Shown here: positions 33,291 to 42,513 of the stretch, in pieces
How positions within the stretch are numbered: position 1 is the stretch's first letter
Layout of the letters: the number at the start of each line of letters is the position of its first letter
Source: JBBQVS01 sp038211295
Lineage (GTDB): Bacteria > Chloroflexota > Ktedonobacteria > Ktedonobacterales > Ktedonobacteraceae
Direction: 5' to 3'
Assembly: GCA_038211295.1 (NCBI GenBank)
Contig: JBBQVS010000009.1
Span: forward strand, 1 to 64,000
DNA length: 64,000 nt
Translations under genes and position numbers: made by a program
The notes under the pieces: model-generated
What the model saw: the letters and a program-made list of their open reading frames with translations, nothing else
Database searches by the model: none
Told to the model about the DNA's origin: nothing

Positions 33291-34043
33291 ATGGGGCAGA
33301 AAATTCTCCTGATTGAAGATGAAGATGGTATCATTCATCTAATAAACCTCTATCTAAAAAATGAAGGCTTTGCCGTTGTGATCGCCAAAGATGGCGCGGA
33401 CGGTTTAGCATTGCACGCCCGTGAGCAACCTGACCTTGTAATACTTGATGTTATGTTGCCCGCGATAGATGGCTTCGAGGTCTGTAAGCGCATCCGCGCC
33501 TGGTCGAAAACGCCCATTCTTATGCTCACCGCTCGTGTGAGCGAGGAGGATCGCATCACCGGATTGGATCTTGGCGCGGACGATTATCTCGCGAAGCCGT
33601 TTAGTCCACGGGAACTGGTGAGTCGTGTGCGGGCCATTTTGCGCCGTAGCACTGCTTCCGCACCTCTGCCAGCACTGACCGCGAACGAGGCAAAGGAGGC
33701 GAGAAACGAGGTGCTGCGCTTCCCCGGCCTGACCATTGACATCTCAGCGCGTCGAGTTGAGGTCAACGGAGTCGAGACCGCTTTGACGCCAACGGAGTTT
33801 GATCTGCTGGCGTTGCTGGCGAAGTCGCCTGATCGCGTCTTCACGCGCGAGATATTGATGAACAAAGTTTGGGGCTATGACTATCTGGGCGACGGGCATA
33901 CCATCGACGTGCATATGAGCGCGTTACGCAAGAAGATAGAGCTTGAAGAGGGGCAACGCTACATCAAAACGGTCTGGCGTGTTGGCTATCGCTTTGACAT
34001 CAAAACATTCGCGCCGCGTCCAACTATCGCGCCATCGTCGTAG
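33291..34043 (+). CDS. OmpR/PhoB-family response regulator
   Basis: A 250-residue two-domain regulator. The receiver domain (3-120) has the acidic pair ED10-11, phosphoacceptor D53 in LVILDVMLP, and the switch lysine in LAKPFSPREL. The winged-helix DNA-binding domain (about 145-240) shows LTPTEFDLLALLAKSPDRVFTREIL and DVHMSALRKKIE. GAAGGAAGG precedes the ATG. It is followed 33 bases later by a sensor kinase gene, its evident partner. Confidence 0.95.
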   Translation: MGQKILLIEDEDGIIHLINLYLKNEGFAVVIAKDGADGLALHAREQPDLVILDVMLPAIDGFEVCKRIRAWSKTPILMLTARVSEEDRITGLDLGADDYLAKPFSPRELVSRVRAILRRSTASAPLPALTANEAKEARNEVLRFPGLTIDISARRVEVNGVETALTPTEFDLLALLAKSPDRVFTREILMNKVWGYDYLGDGHTIDVHMSALRKKIELEEGQRYIKTVWRVGYRFDIKTFAPRPTIAPSS

Positions 34044-34076
34044 CGTCGAGACCGCACTGGAAAGAGAGTAAGACAT

Positions 34077-35714
34077 ATGCGCTGGTGGCAAAGCATTCGC
34101 TGGCGGCTCGCGCTCGGCTCAATGGTAATCGCTTTGCTGGCAACCGCGTTGCTGACCATCGCCGCGCTGCTCGCGATTAGCTATTACTATACCAACGATC
34201 AGCAGGCGCGTCTCCAAATATTCGCTTCTGACAGCACGCAGGCGATCAGCGCGAAATATGCTGTACCTACGACTATCACAAACTCTAGCTTGCGTAAAGC
34301 GGCGGTAAGTACGTTTGGAAACAAACTGGTGGTGGGCAAGCCGGGCGTGGTACTGACGGGAAAGGGTGAAGAATATCTTGTGGTTGTCTATGGTCTTTAC
34401 GTGGAGCCGGCCTATCCAGGTGTTCGTTCGCTTGGAGCAGGGAACCCCATCACGCCCGTGGTACAAGGTGTAATAAAGGCGCAGCACTTGAAGGCAGATG
34501 ACGGTTATACAAGAATACGCACTGCTCTTTTGCTCGCGCTTCAACAGGGGCAAGCGACAACAGGCCAGCTTACACAGGGCAATCCGGTACTTCCGCCACG
34601 CTCTTTCGTTGTACAACCCATTATTATCAACGACCAGAATGGTGTGCTGCTCCGTGTCGGCGCACTGGTGGTCATGCCGCGTTACTCGGCGGAGAATACC
34701 GTGCCGTTGTTCGTGCAAACGGTGGGCGAGGCGGTGCTTATCTCATCGCTCTTTGTGGCACTGGTGGCGGCATTGTTAGCAATTGTCTTCTCGCGCACCA
34801 TCACGCGTCCATTGGCGAAGTTGACCAGTGCGTCGCGTGTGATGGCGTCGGGCGATTACAAGGCTCATGTCGTCGTAACGTCCTCTGGCGAAATTGGCGA
34901 GCTGGCCCACAGCTTTAACGAAATGGCGACGCAACTGGGGCGCGATGTGGAAGAGTTGCACGCGCAGGAGTTGTGGCGGCGCGAACTGATTATGAGCATC
35001 ACGCACGACCTCGCGACACCGCTCACGGCTATTGCGGGGCTTGGCGAGTCGCTTGTTGATGGGGTAACGCAGAGCCGCGAAGACTACGAGGCAACGGGGC
35101 GTATCATTGTGCGCGAGACATTGCGTCTGCGAAGGCTGGTGAAAGACCTGCATGTGATGGCGAAGGTCGAGGCGGGTGCCTTGCAACCGCAACGTAAAGA
35201 GGTACGACTTGCCGCGCTGGTCGATGAGGTGTTGGCGGTTCTCGCGCCAGAGTTCGAGCGTGCCGATGTTGAGCCGTTAAATACCGTCCCGTTTATCCTG
35301 TCCACTATGCAGGCCGACCCCGACATGCTGACCCGCGTCTTCACAAACCTCTGTGATAACGCCTTGCGCCACACGCCCACAGGGGGACGCGTGACCGTCG
35401 CGGCGGTTCAGCAGCAGAATATGCTTGTGGTTTCCGTTTCCGATACAGGAGAGGGTATTCCCCCCGAAGCGGTTGGGCGCGTCTTTGAACGCTTTTATCG
35501 GGCCGATAGTGCGCGGCAATCCACAATGGGCGGAAGTGGTCTTGGCCTTGCGATTGTTCGCGCGATTATCGAGGCACATGGTGGCAAAGCCTGGGCCGAG
35601 AACAACCCCGTTGCAGGGGTGTCCATCCTGTTCACGCTGCCTGTAGAAGAGGTGAGCTTGCAGGAGACGCAACCAATGCACCTGCTTCTCGCGAAGGGCC
35701 AGAAAAAACGGTGA
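34077..35714 (+). CDS. Sensor histidine kinase, HAMP type
   Basis: A 545-residue transmembrane kinase. Span 1 is about 11-36, an extracellular domain of roughly 180 residues follows, then span 2 at about 217-240, and HAMP with TRPLAKLTSASRVMASGDY. The HisKA domain has phospho-His310 in SITHDLATPLTAIAG, and the ATPase has NLCDNALRHTPTGG, DTGEGIPPE and GSGLGLAIVRAI. The extracellular part has no recognised fold. It pairs with the response regulator just upstream. Confidence 0.93.
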   Translation: MRWWQSIRWRLALGSMVIALLATALLTIAALLAISYYYTNDQQARLQIFASDSTQAISAKYAVPTTITNSSLRKAAVSTFGNKLVVGKPGVVLTGKGEEYLVVVYGLYVEPAYPGVRSLGAGNPITPVVQGVIKAQHLKADDGYTRIRTALLLALQQGQATTGQLTQGNPVLPPRSFVVQPIIINDQNGVLLRVGALVVMPRYSAENTVPLFVQTVGEAVLISSLFVALVAALLAIVFSRTITRPLAKLTSASRVMASGDYKAHVVVTSSGEIGELAHSFNEMATQLGRDVEELHAQELWRRELIMSITHDLATPLTAIAGLGESLVDGVTQSREDYEATGRIIVRETLRLRRLVKDLHVMAKVEAGALQPQRKEVRLAALVDEVLAVLAPEFERADVEPLNTVPFILSTMQADPDMLTRVFTNLCDNALRHTPTGGRVTVAAVQQQNMLVVSVSDTGEGIPPEAVGRVFERFYRADSARQSTMGGSGLGLAIVRAIIEAHGGKAWAENNPVAGVSILFTLPVEEVSLQETQPMHLLLAKGQKKR

Positions 35715-35780
35715 CAACGTGAGGTATAGATGAGTATAACGGGGTGTGATAGGTGTGTCAGAGAGGGGGGCAAGCCACAC

Positions 35781-35895
35781 ATGACAGGGGCAAGCCCTGT
35801 CACTACCATACAGCCACCTGCGTGGCCCTTACACAGCGTGGCATAGCCACGCCCCCCGTCGTATATAGTAGTGACAGGGCTTGCCCCTGTCATGC
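35781..35895. repeat. Palindromic repeat with 27-bp inverted arms
   Basis: Arms 35781-35807 and 35869-35895 are exact inverted copies over 27 bp, with core GACAGGGGCAAGCCCTGTC, itself a near palindrome. Between them is GCGTGGC-ATA-GCCACGC (35837-35853). Degenerate relatives occur at about 4590-4660, 26100-26255 and 56140-56215, always between genes. The structure could fold into a long cruciform or RNA hairpin. Confidence 0.8.
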
Positions 35896-35940
35896 GTAGC
35901 TTGCCCCTGTCAAGTGTGGCTTGCCCCTGTCATGCTATCT
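35881..35940 (+). repeat. Three tandem 20-bp repeats
   Basis: Three consecutive 20-base units each begin CTTGCCCCTGTCA and differ only in the last seven bases (35881-35900, 35901-35920, 35921-35940). The first unit overlaps the right arm of the palindromic repeat. There are no spacers, so it is not a CRISPR array. Confidence 0.85.
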
Positions 35941-36125
35941 ATCTATAGTATGCTGGTAGCCAATCTGTTTGTGCGCATCGACTGTAAAAATGGATAATGT
36001 TATACTATTCCTATTGTATAAATTATTTAGAATACGTGTCGATAGATTATAACAACGATGTCACATGTATGTTTGTTTGTATACGCTCTATGCTGATGTG
36101 TACAACGCTATAAAAGAGGGCCTCC

Positions 36126-38273
36126 ATGACTGCAAATATATCTTCTCTCAATGATCGTCAGTACGCTATCTCCTCGGCCTCCGTCGAAGGCGAGTCACAG
36201 GAACTGGTGGATGTTCTCCAGAAGATTGTGTACAACGCGGGCGCATTGCTGGAGGTACGCAATTGTTCAGTGGCTCTACTGGATGCGAGCGGCTCGACGC
36301 TGGTAACGCTGGCAGCACTGCAAAAAAACGGGCGTAAGCCGCGCCACACGCGGTTTCGCCGTAATGAGGGAGTCGCGGGCTGGGTCGCGGAACATTGTGA
36401 GCCGCTTGTGATTAACGATGTGAGCCTCGACCCCCGCTTCAAGCGGCTCGGACGCACGCCGATAGGCTCGATTATGTGTGTGCCGTTGATTGACGAGGAC
36501 AGGTTTATTGGGACGTTGACGGCGAGTAGTCAGGATAGCAATGGCTTCGACGCCAAAAAAGCGAAGATGATGATTATTTTCGCAGAGCAAGCGGTGCTGG
36601 CGATCACCAACGCGCGGAACGCGGAACTGGCGCATCGTCAGGCCGACCAGCTCGAAATGTTGATGGATCTGTCACGGGGCATTACGACGCGCCACGAGCC
36701 GGATGCTCTCTACCGCAGTATCTTGGTCGATGTGCAACGGCTTGTACCTAGCGACCTTGCCACGCTGTACCTCTATCAGGAGGGAACGCAGGAACTTTTG
36801 CCCATCGCGGAACTCTATGGGGCGGATACCGCGCTTGGCGATGAGCAGGAGATTTACGCGGCAGAGGTGAAGATGGTTGATCTGCAACAGGAAAAGGTGC
36901 GGCTCTACGATACGCAATCGGTGACGGCGTGGGCTGCCGTTCACAGGCATCCAATGCTTCGCACGCCCTCGCATGAGACGCGTACAGAGCCAGATGGGGA
37001 CGACGATATGGCGGAATTGTCGGCTCCCCTTGTCTCGAAGCACGTTTTATATGGTGTGCTCTCGCTTAAACGCGTCGAAGCGTTTACCAGCGAAGAGTTG
37101 CGGGTCGTTCGCAATCTAGGCAACATGGCGGCGGCGGCACTGGAAAATGTTGAGTTATTCCATATGGTACGTACCGATCAGGAGCAACTGCGGGCGATTC
37201 TCGCGTCAAGTTCCGATGGTATTGCCCTGCTTGGCGTCAATGCCTGTTTCATCGAGGTCAACGCAGCTTTTGGGCGCATCTTCGGTATCGAAGCGGAGCA
37301 GATCGTTGGTATGGATTGCGTGGAGTTGCTTGGCTGTGATGAAGAGGAGAGTACAACGAGGTGTCGCGAACTATGTATGGTTCACGACGCGCTGCAACAG
37401 GAGGAGCCGTTGCCCTATACAGAGGTTGATCTGACCATCAAAGGTGTTTCGCGCTCCGTTGGCTTGAGCATTACGCGGGTCTCCACCAAAAATAAGCCTG
37501 TTTGCTTGATGATGGCGCGTGACGTGACCGCAATTCGCGACGCCACGCGTATGAAGGCAAACTTCATTTCGATGATTACACATGAATTGCGCTCTCCACT
37601 CAACGCCATAAATGGCTACCTTGACCTTGCATTGACAGGTGTCGCGGGCGAACTCAACCCACAGCTCCGCGAGTTTTTGCAGCGTTCGCGTTCTGGTAGC
37701 GAGCATCTCTACGCGCTGGTGGAAGACCTGTTGCTCGTCTCACGGGCTGACGCGGGTCAGTTGCGTTTGAACCGCGAAGTGGTTACGCTCAAAGATATCA
37801 TCACTGACGCGGTTGAGGAACTAGAGTTGACCGCGACAGACCGCGAGATCGCGCTCCACGTCGAGATCACAGACAACTTTCCTCAGATGTACGCGGACCC
37901 TGTACGCATGCAGCAGGTGCTGCGAAATCTTGTGAGTAACGCATTGCGCTTCACGGGCGCGGGTGGGAGTGTGACCATCGCGGCAACGCTGGCGTATGTC
38001 AAGGGTGCAAGCGAAGATACCGAGGACCAGGACGTGCGAAGCGCGAAGTTGACGGTTCGCGATACCGGCTGCGGTATCTCAGAGGAGCATCAGCAACGCA
38101 TCTTCGAGCGTTTCTATCAGGTGCCGCAGAACGCTGTGCGCGTCACAGGGCAAGGGTTGGGCCTAGCCATCGTCAAGATGATTATAGAACTACATGGAGG
38201 CACCGTCACCGTAGAGAGCGTCGTTGGGCAAGGTAGCACGTTTACTTGCATGTTGCCGTGTGTTCTGTCGTGA
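36126..38273 (+). CDS. GAF-GAF-PAS sensor histidine kinase, soluble
   Basis: A 715-residue kinase without membrane spans. GAF 1 spans about 25-170 (GVAGWVAEHCEPLVINDVSLDPRF is typical), GAF 2 about 190-345, and PAS about 350-470 (ILASSSDGIALLGVN). HisKA has phospho-His486 in SMITHELRSPLNAINGYLDLAL. The ATPase has NLVSNALRF, DTGCGISEEHQQRIFERFYQ and GQGLGLAIVKM. The two GAF domains suggest sensing of a small molecule, gas or redox state in the cytoplasm. No regulator gene is adjacent, so it is an orphan kinase. Confidence 0.92.
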   Translation: MTANISSLNDRQYAISSASVEGESQELVDVLQKIVYNAGALLEVRNCSVALLDASGSTLVTLAALQKNGRKPRHTRFRRNEGVAGWVAEHCEPLVINDVSLDPRFKRLGRTPIGSIMCVPLIDEDRFIGTLTASSQDSNGFDAKKAKMMIIFAEQAVLAITNARNAELAHRQADQLEMLMDLSRGITTRHEPDALYRSILVDVQRLVPSDLATLYLYQEGTQELLPIAELYGADTALGDEQEIYAAEVKMVDLQQEKVRLYDTQSVTAWAAVHRHPMLRTPSHETRTEPDGDDDMAELSAPLVSKHVLYGVLSLKRVEAFTSEELRVVRNLGNMAAAALENVELFHMVRTDQEQLRAILASSSDGIALLGVNACFIEVNAAFGRIFGIEAEQIVGMDCVELLGCDEEESTTRCRELCMVHDALQQEEPLPYTEVDLTIKGVSRSVGLSITRVSTKNKPVCLMMARDVTAIRDATRMKANFISMITHELRSPLNAINGYLDLALTGVAGELNPQLREFLQRSRSGSEHLYALVEDLLLVSRADAGQLRLNREVVTLKDIITDAVEELELTATDREIALHVEITDNFPQMYADPVRMQQVLRNLVSNALRFTGAGGSVTIAATLAYVKGASEDTEDQDVRSAKLTVRDTGCGISEEHQQRIFERFYQVPQNAVRVTGQGLGLAIVKMIIELHGGTVTVESVVGQGSTFTCMLPCVLS

Positions 38274-38281
38274 GCCGCTCG

Positions 38282-38473
38282 TTACTTATCGCGCTCTTTG
38301 ACATCGACTCGCGCCACAATATAGCACAAAATACCCGATAGGAAAATAAGGCACGACAGCACGATATGTTGTGCCGTTCCCGCTGCCACAAAATTGATAA
38401 GGATAATAAATACTACGCCCAGCACGGCGAAAAAAAGCGAGAGATACTTGCGGTTCAAAAATCTTTGTTGCAT
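38282..38473 (-). CDS. Small two-span membrane protein
   Basis: The ATG at 38473 (MQQRFLNRKYL) has AAGGA 5-6 bases upstream and gives 63 residues with two membrane segments (about 11-30 and 37-54), basic at the start and charged at the end (VDVKERDK). It converges on the GAF-PAS kinase with only 8 bases between stops. No family was recognised. The longer frame to 38557 lacks a ribosome site. Confidence 0.6.
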   Translation of the reverse strand: MQQRFLNRKYLSLFFAVLGVVFIILINFVAAGTAQHIVLSCLIFLSGILCYIVARVDVKERDK

Positions 38474-38755
38474 ATCATTCCTTATAAGAACACGTTTCCT
38501 GTCCAGTGTATCATAGCGGGGGCCTGCTCCCGTCATACCCTCTTGTATCGCCCACACGACGCGCCCCGGTCACACTCGTTATACCGACAGCTCCGGCAAC
38601 GTACTTGACGCTCTCCCGTTTGCGTGCTATGCTCAACTCGTTCCTCTATTTCCTGATATGGCAGAGAACAGAGACGGAACGACGCGAAGGTATAACACGC
38701 GAAGGTATAACAGTAGAGTTGCGAGCCTGTACGAACAGTAAGAAGGAGACAGCTT

Positions 38756-39001
38756 GTGGGTATGCTACGGATTATGTCCCGTCGTGGTGATGACCGCATT
38801 GTGTGGGACGCTGGCAAAGCGCAGACCAACGATGGCGAGGCAATGGCGGCAGTGCGAGAGGCCGAGCGCATTTTCGATCAAGAGCGTGCAAAGGGTGCCA
38901 CCGCCTTCAAGGTAGAAACAGGGAAGACTGTAGAGCGTATCGAGAAGTTTGATAAGACGGCAGAGCAGATTGTAATTGTACCGCGTGTTGTTGGCGGCTA
39001 G
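38756..39001 (+). CDS. Conserved-looking small cytoplasmic protein
   Basis: A GTG start at 38756 with AAGGAG 7 bases upstream gives 81 residues; the in-frame ATG at 38762 is the alternative. The protein is charged, with a central helix EAMAAVREAERIFDQERAKGATAF followed by short strands ending VIVPRVVGG. It lacks membrane spans. It lies 14 bases ahead of the next small gene, so the two are probably co-expressed. The alternation suggests a small alpha/beta domain, but no family was recognised. Confidence 0.6.
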   Translation: MGMLRIMSRRGDDRIVWDAGKAQTNDGEAMAAVREAERIFDQERAKGATAFKVETGKTVERIEKFDKTAEQIVIVPRVVGG

Positions 39002-39015
39002 GAGGGCAAGCGACT

Positions 39016-39474
39016 ATGCCTATGTTGGAGACACTAAGTTTGTTTCTGGGTATCTGGCTGCTGTTCCTCTTGCTGGCGGTCTACTACCTCTCGCAGTCAC
39101 AAGATGGCGGTGTGGGCCGTTTTCGTGAAACGGTGAGCGAGCATTTGTCTGCCGACAGTCGCGCGAAGGCGTTACTGCGCGAGATGTTGTCAGAGAACCA
39201 GTATCAGCAATTGATTAAGTACGGCTATCTTGAGGTCATGAGTCCCACCATTGATACGCGCGTGTACCGCATTCCGGGCGCGGGCGGACTGGTGAAGGTG
39301 TATGAGCGCGGTTGCGCGATTATGGAGTTGTGTCTGCAACCGGCAGAGCCACTGCCTGATGGTGATGTTGTGGTGATGCACAAGTTGATGATTGAGGCGA
39401 ATGAGCAAGAGTATCTGAAGCAGGCGAATCATTTCGCGCCGGGCATCATCTCATTGCGCTGCCAACATCTTTAA
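39016..39474 (+). CDS. Membrane-anchored protein with a small conserved domain, unknown
   Basis: A 152-residue protein with one N-terminal membrane span (about 5-25) and a cytoplasmic domain. LLREMLSENQYQQLIKYGYLEVMSP is followed by YRIPGAGGLVKVYERG, CLQPAEPLPDGDVVVMHKLMIEANEQEYLKQAN. The pattern of a helical start, strands with R-x-Y-R-I and a final LPxxDxVxxxKL...AN is one I believe recurs in uncharacterised bacterial proteins, but I cannot name it. It is probably translated with the 81-residue protein upstream and ends before a hairpin. Confidence 0.65.
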   Translation: MPMLETLSLFLGIWLLFLLLAVYYLSQSQDGGVGRFRETVSEHLSADSRAKALLREMLSENQYQQLIKYGYLEVMSPTIDTRVYRIPGAGGLVKVYERGCAIMELCLQPAEPLPDGDVVVMHKLMIEANEQEYLKQANHFAPGIISLRCQHL

Positions 39475-39511
39475 AGAATGTAGGGAGACCCGATTGCATT
39501 CGGGGAATGAT

Positions 39512-39550
39512 GAAGGCCGCCGCGTTCGCAATGAGAAAGGCGCGGCCTTC
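39512..39550 (+). terminator. Stem-loop after the small-gene pair
   Basis: GAAGGCCGC (39512-39520) pairs with GCGGCCTTC (39542-39550), with further pairing inside. It lies 38 bases after the membrane-anchored protein gene and ahead of the tandem kinases. Confidence 0.6.
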
Positions 39551-39607
39551 TCATGTTTACCGCGTGTGTATGTATATTTTCTCCTGAGTTTTTGTATGCG
39601 CCATCTT

Positions 39608-39637
39608 TTGAACTTTTAGCCTCTCAGCACGTATATA
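39608..39637 (+). promoter_or_regulatory. Possible promoter of the tandem kinase genes
   Basis: TTGAAC (39608-39613) and TATATA (39632-39637) lie 18 bases apart, 58 bases ahead of the first kinase start codon. Both boxes deviate from consensus, so this is tentative. Confidence 0.35.
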
Positions 39638-39695
39638 CTAGTGACGGAATGACGAAAAAAGAGTCTTTTATGGCTGAAAGGGCGGACAGAGGAAG

Positions 39696-42491
39696 ATGGA
39701 ATGTCCTTCTTGCAAAACGGACAACCGCGACGGAGTGCGCTATTGTGCTAATTGCGGTAGACTACTAAACGTGACCACGCCTGCGCCGCTTGCATTCGGC
39801 GGTAATGGGGGCGGTACGATGCGTGAAAATTCACGCTCACTCATTCCTGGTTCGCGTTTACAGGGCGGACGCTATGTCATTAAGCGCGTGCTTGGGCAGG
39901 GCGGCATGGGAGCGGCGTTGCTCGCGATAGACATACGGCTCGATAGTAAACTCGTGGTTCTCAAAGAACTGCTCTCCGACAACAACGACTCAAACAAGTT
40001 GCAGGACGATGTACGCAACTTCAAGCGTGAGGTCGCGACCCTCGCGCATATCGATCATCCACTTATTCCCAATGTGACCGACCACTTTCAAGAGGGATCG
40101 CGCTATTTTATGGTGCAGGAGTACGTGGAGGGCGAGACGTTGGAAGAGCGGATAGAGGCTCTACGCGTCCCGATGGGCGAGGCTGAGGTGCTTGTGTATG
40201 TATCAGCGATCCTGGATGTGCTGGATTATCTAGCGCAGCAGACGCCACCGATTGTACATCGCGACATCAAGCCCGCCAACATCATCATAGGAGCGAAAGA
40301 CAGAAGGGCGCACCTGGTCGATTTCGGTATCGCACGCGCGGACGAGGCCAAGAACGCGCAACGTAAACAAACTTCCGCGCTTGGCACGCCCGGCTACGCT
40401 CCACCCGAACAGTATCAAGGGAACGCTGACCCGCGCTCAGATCTGTACGCGCTGGCGGCGACAATGCATCACCTGCTGACGAACCGTGATCCGCGCAACT
40501 ATCCACCGTTCGCGTATCCGCTTGTACGCACGCTCAACCCAACGCTATTTCTGGATATTGAGGGTGTGGTGGCGCGAACCTTGCAGAACGACGTGAAACA
40601 CCGCTATCAAAGTGCTACTGCGATGAAACGTGATATCGATAACATTTTATTGCGGCGGTTTGGTATCACGGAGGCGGTCAATACCTATATGTTGGGCAAC
40701 TCTGGCCCGATGAACACACACATTCACAATCGGCCCATCGTGCCTACTGCGGGCGCGAGTAGCACAATGCACACGCCTCCGCCATCGGGAAACACGGGTA
40801 CGGGTGCGACTCTTGCCGCGCAACCGTTTTCCGGGAACGTGCAACCCAACACTCAACCCAACGCGCCCTATCTCTATCCAGTGCGAAACACTCCACCACA
40901 ACTGGGAAATCCGCCGCCGTATCAGAGGTACACCGTACTACCCACCGTACTACCGAAGCGGAGCAAGACGCGTCCGCGTGTGTATGTGTTTGGTGCGCTC
41001 TTGCTCCTCTTGCTTACAGGCGTCATATTTACTGCTGTATACTATTTGCCGCGTTTACAAGCAAACACGGCTCCCGCAACGCCAACTGCCACGGGGATAC
41101 GCGATGGTATTGGCGTGACGAAGATCGGCAACGATACTATTGGCATCAGCGATGGCTCGTATGTTTTTGATACAGCGCGTACTGACGCGACATTGAAACA
41201 ACAGGCGGCAACGCAACTACGACAGAAAAGCACCGATACCAGTGGCATTGTAGCGGCACTAAGTTCCGCTTTGGAGCAAGAGCCAAATGACGCGGAAGCG
41301 CACATCTATCTTGAAGATCAGCGTGTGCTCAGCTCTGGTAGCTCATATGTGACGTTCATTGTTGGGACGATGCTCTCACTCGACAACATCGGTGTTGGAC
41401 GAGACAATTTGCAAGGCGCATACATCGCACAGAAAGAGTACAATGATGGCGCGAAACTTACAGGTGGCTACAAAGTACGCCTGTTGATCGCGAACTCTGG
41501 CAGCAACAAGCGGTACGCGGTACAGGCAGCAAATCAGATTATGCAATTGGCGGCAGTGGACAAAACAGTTGTTGGCGTAATGGGGTGGCCTTTCAGCACG
41601 CGCACGGTAAACGCGATCCGCATTCTTGGGAAAGCGCGAATTCCGATGATTTCGCAAACATCGTCGAGTGACGACCTGACGAATATCTCTCCCTACTTTT
41701 TTCGTGTCGCGCCCTCAAACAAAGTTCAAGGGATAGCGGGGGCGAAATACGCGCAACAGGTCTTGCACGCGAACACGGCGGCCCTGTTTGTGGACTCTTC
41801 GGACACGTATAGCCAGAGTCTCGCGAAAGACTTCAGGGGGCAGTTCGAGGGCGATGGCAAGAAAATACTCGTTACTGAGCAGTACAAGGTGGGCAAAACA
41901 AGCGATTTCCCAGCCCTATTACAGGATGCATTGAGCCATAATCCCGACACGCTCTACTTCTCTGGCTATGCGGCGGACATCAGCACGCTGTTGACAAATT
42001 TGCCCGCGGAGAGCAAGATTAGCGTGATGGGTGGAGACGCGTTGTATGAACTGAACGGTTATCAGAGTAGTGCGCGTGCCGGCTTCACACATCTCCGCTT
42101 CACCGCTTTTGCCTATCCCGACCAGTGGGATATTCTGGGACAAGGCGCGAATAAGCCTCTATTCTTCACGAATTACGCTGCCGCGTTCTCGCCAACGAAA
42201 GCGAAAACGGGCTATGGTTACACTCGTGCTGACAACGACGCAATTTTGTCCTACGACGCGACGATTGCCCTCTTGAACGGTTGCAATGGCGTGTTGCGCA
42301 CCGGAAAGACATTGGTTACACCAGCAGACCTTCAGCAGGCACTACGCACGACAACGTTTCAAGGTGTGAGTGGACAGGTCGCTTTTGGGGCCGATGGTGA
42401 TCCTATTAACAAGGCTATAGTGATTTTATCGGTTGACTCGCTTGGTCGGATACGAATGGAGCTTCCGCTAGAGGGTCAGTTTTTCAAGTAA
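39696..42491 (+). CDS. Receptor-like Ser/Thr kinase with extracellular ABC-type binding domain (copy 1)
   Basis: A 931-residue type of receptor kinase. Residues 3-20 form a zinc ribbon (CPSC, CANC). The kinase spans about 58-320: glycine loop LGQGGMGAALLA, Lys90 in VVLKEL, HRDIKPAN with D190, DFG at 209-211, and GTPGYAPPEQY. A Pro/Thr-rich linker leads to a membrane span at about 428-450. The outside part (about 545-931) matches the Leu/Ile/Val-binding fold used by amide and branched-chain amino-acid transporters: TMLSLDNIGVGRDNLQGAYIA, VVGVMGWPFSTRT, and YFSGYAADIS. Ligand binding outside would signal to the kinase inside (inference). The ATG is fixed by CPSC three residues in. Confidence 0.9.
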   Translation: MECPSCKTDNRDGVRYCANCGRLLNVTTPAPLAFGGNGGGTMRENSRSLIPGSRLQGGRYVIKRVLGQGGMGAALLAIDIRLDSKLVVLKELLSDNNDSNKLQDDVRNFKREVATLAHIDHPLIPNVTDHFQEGSRYFMVQEYVEGETLEERIEALRVPMGEAEVLVYVSAILDVLDYLAQQTPPIVHRDIKPANIIIGAKDRRAHLVDFGIARADEAKNAQRKQTSALGTPGYAPPEQYQGNADPRSDLYALAATMHHLLTNRDPRNYPPFAYPLVRTLNPTLFLDIEGVVARTLQNDVKHRYQSATAMKRDIDNILLRRFGITEAVNTYMLGNSGPMNTHIHNRPIVPTAGASSTMHTPPPSGNTGTGATLAAQPFSGNVQPNTQPNAPYLYPVRNTPPQLGNPPPYQRYTVLPTVLPKRSKTRPRVYVFGALLLLLLTGVIFTAVYYLPRLQANTAPATPTATGIRDGIGVTKIGNDTIGISDGSYVFDTARTDATLKQQAATQLRQKSTDTSGIVAALSSALEQEPNDAEAHIYLEDQRVLSSGSSYVTFIVGTMLSLDNIGVGRDNLQGAYIAQKEYNDGAKLTGGYKVRLLIANSGSNKRYAVQAANQIMQLAAVDKTVVGVMGWPFSTRTVNAIRILGKARIPMISQTSSSDDLTNISPYFFRVAPSNKVQGIAGAKYAQQVLHANTAALFVDSSDTYSQSLAKDFRGQFEGDGKKILVTEQYKVGKTSDFPALLQDALSHNPDTLYFSGYAADISTLLTNLPAESKISVMGGDALYELNGYQSSARAGFTHLRFTAFAYPDQWDILGQGANKPLFFTNYAAAFSPTKAKTGYGYTRADNDAILSYDATIALLNGCNGVLRTGKTLVTPADLQQALRTTTFQGVSGQVAFGADGDPINKAIVILSVDSLGRIRMELPLEGQFFK

Positions 42492-42513
42492 GAGAAATAA
42501 TAGGCGAACGAAC

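Larger units (their letters stand above)
35715..36125. other. Intergenic region dominated by repeats
   Basis: The gap between the two histidine kinase genes contains the palindromic repeat at 35765-35900 and three 20-bp direct repeats (35881-35940). The last 180 bases are AT-rich and likely hold the promoter of the downstream kinase, but no clean -35/-10 pair was found. Confidence 0.6.

Noticed and set aside
35881..35940. Three 20-bp repeats considered as a CRISPR array
   Set aside because: The units touch each other with no spacers, and no cas gene is in the window. They are short tandem repeats.
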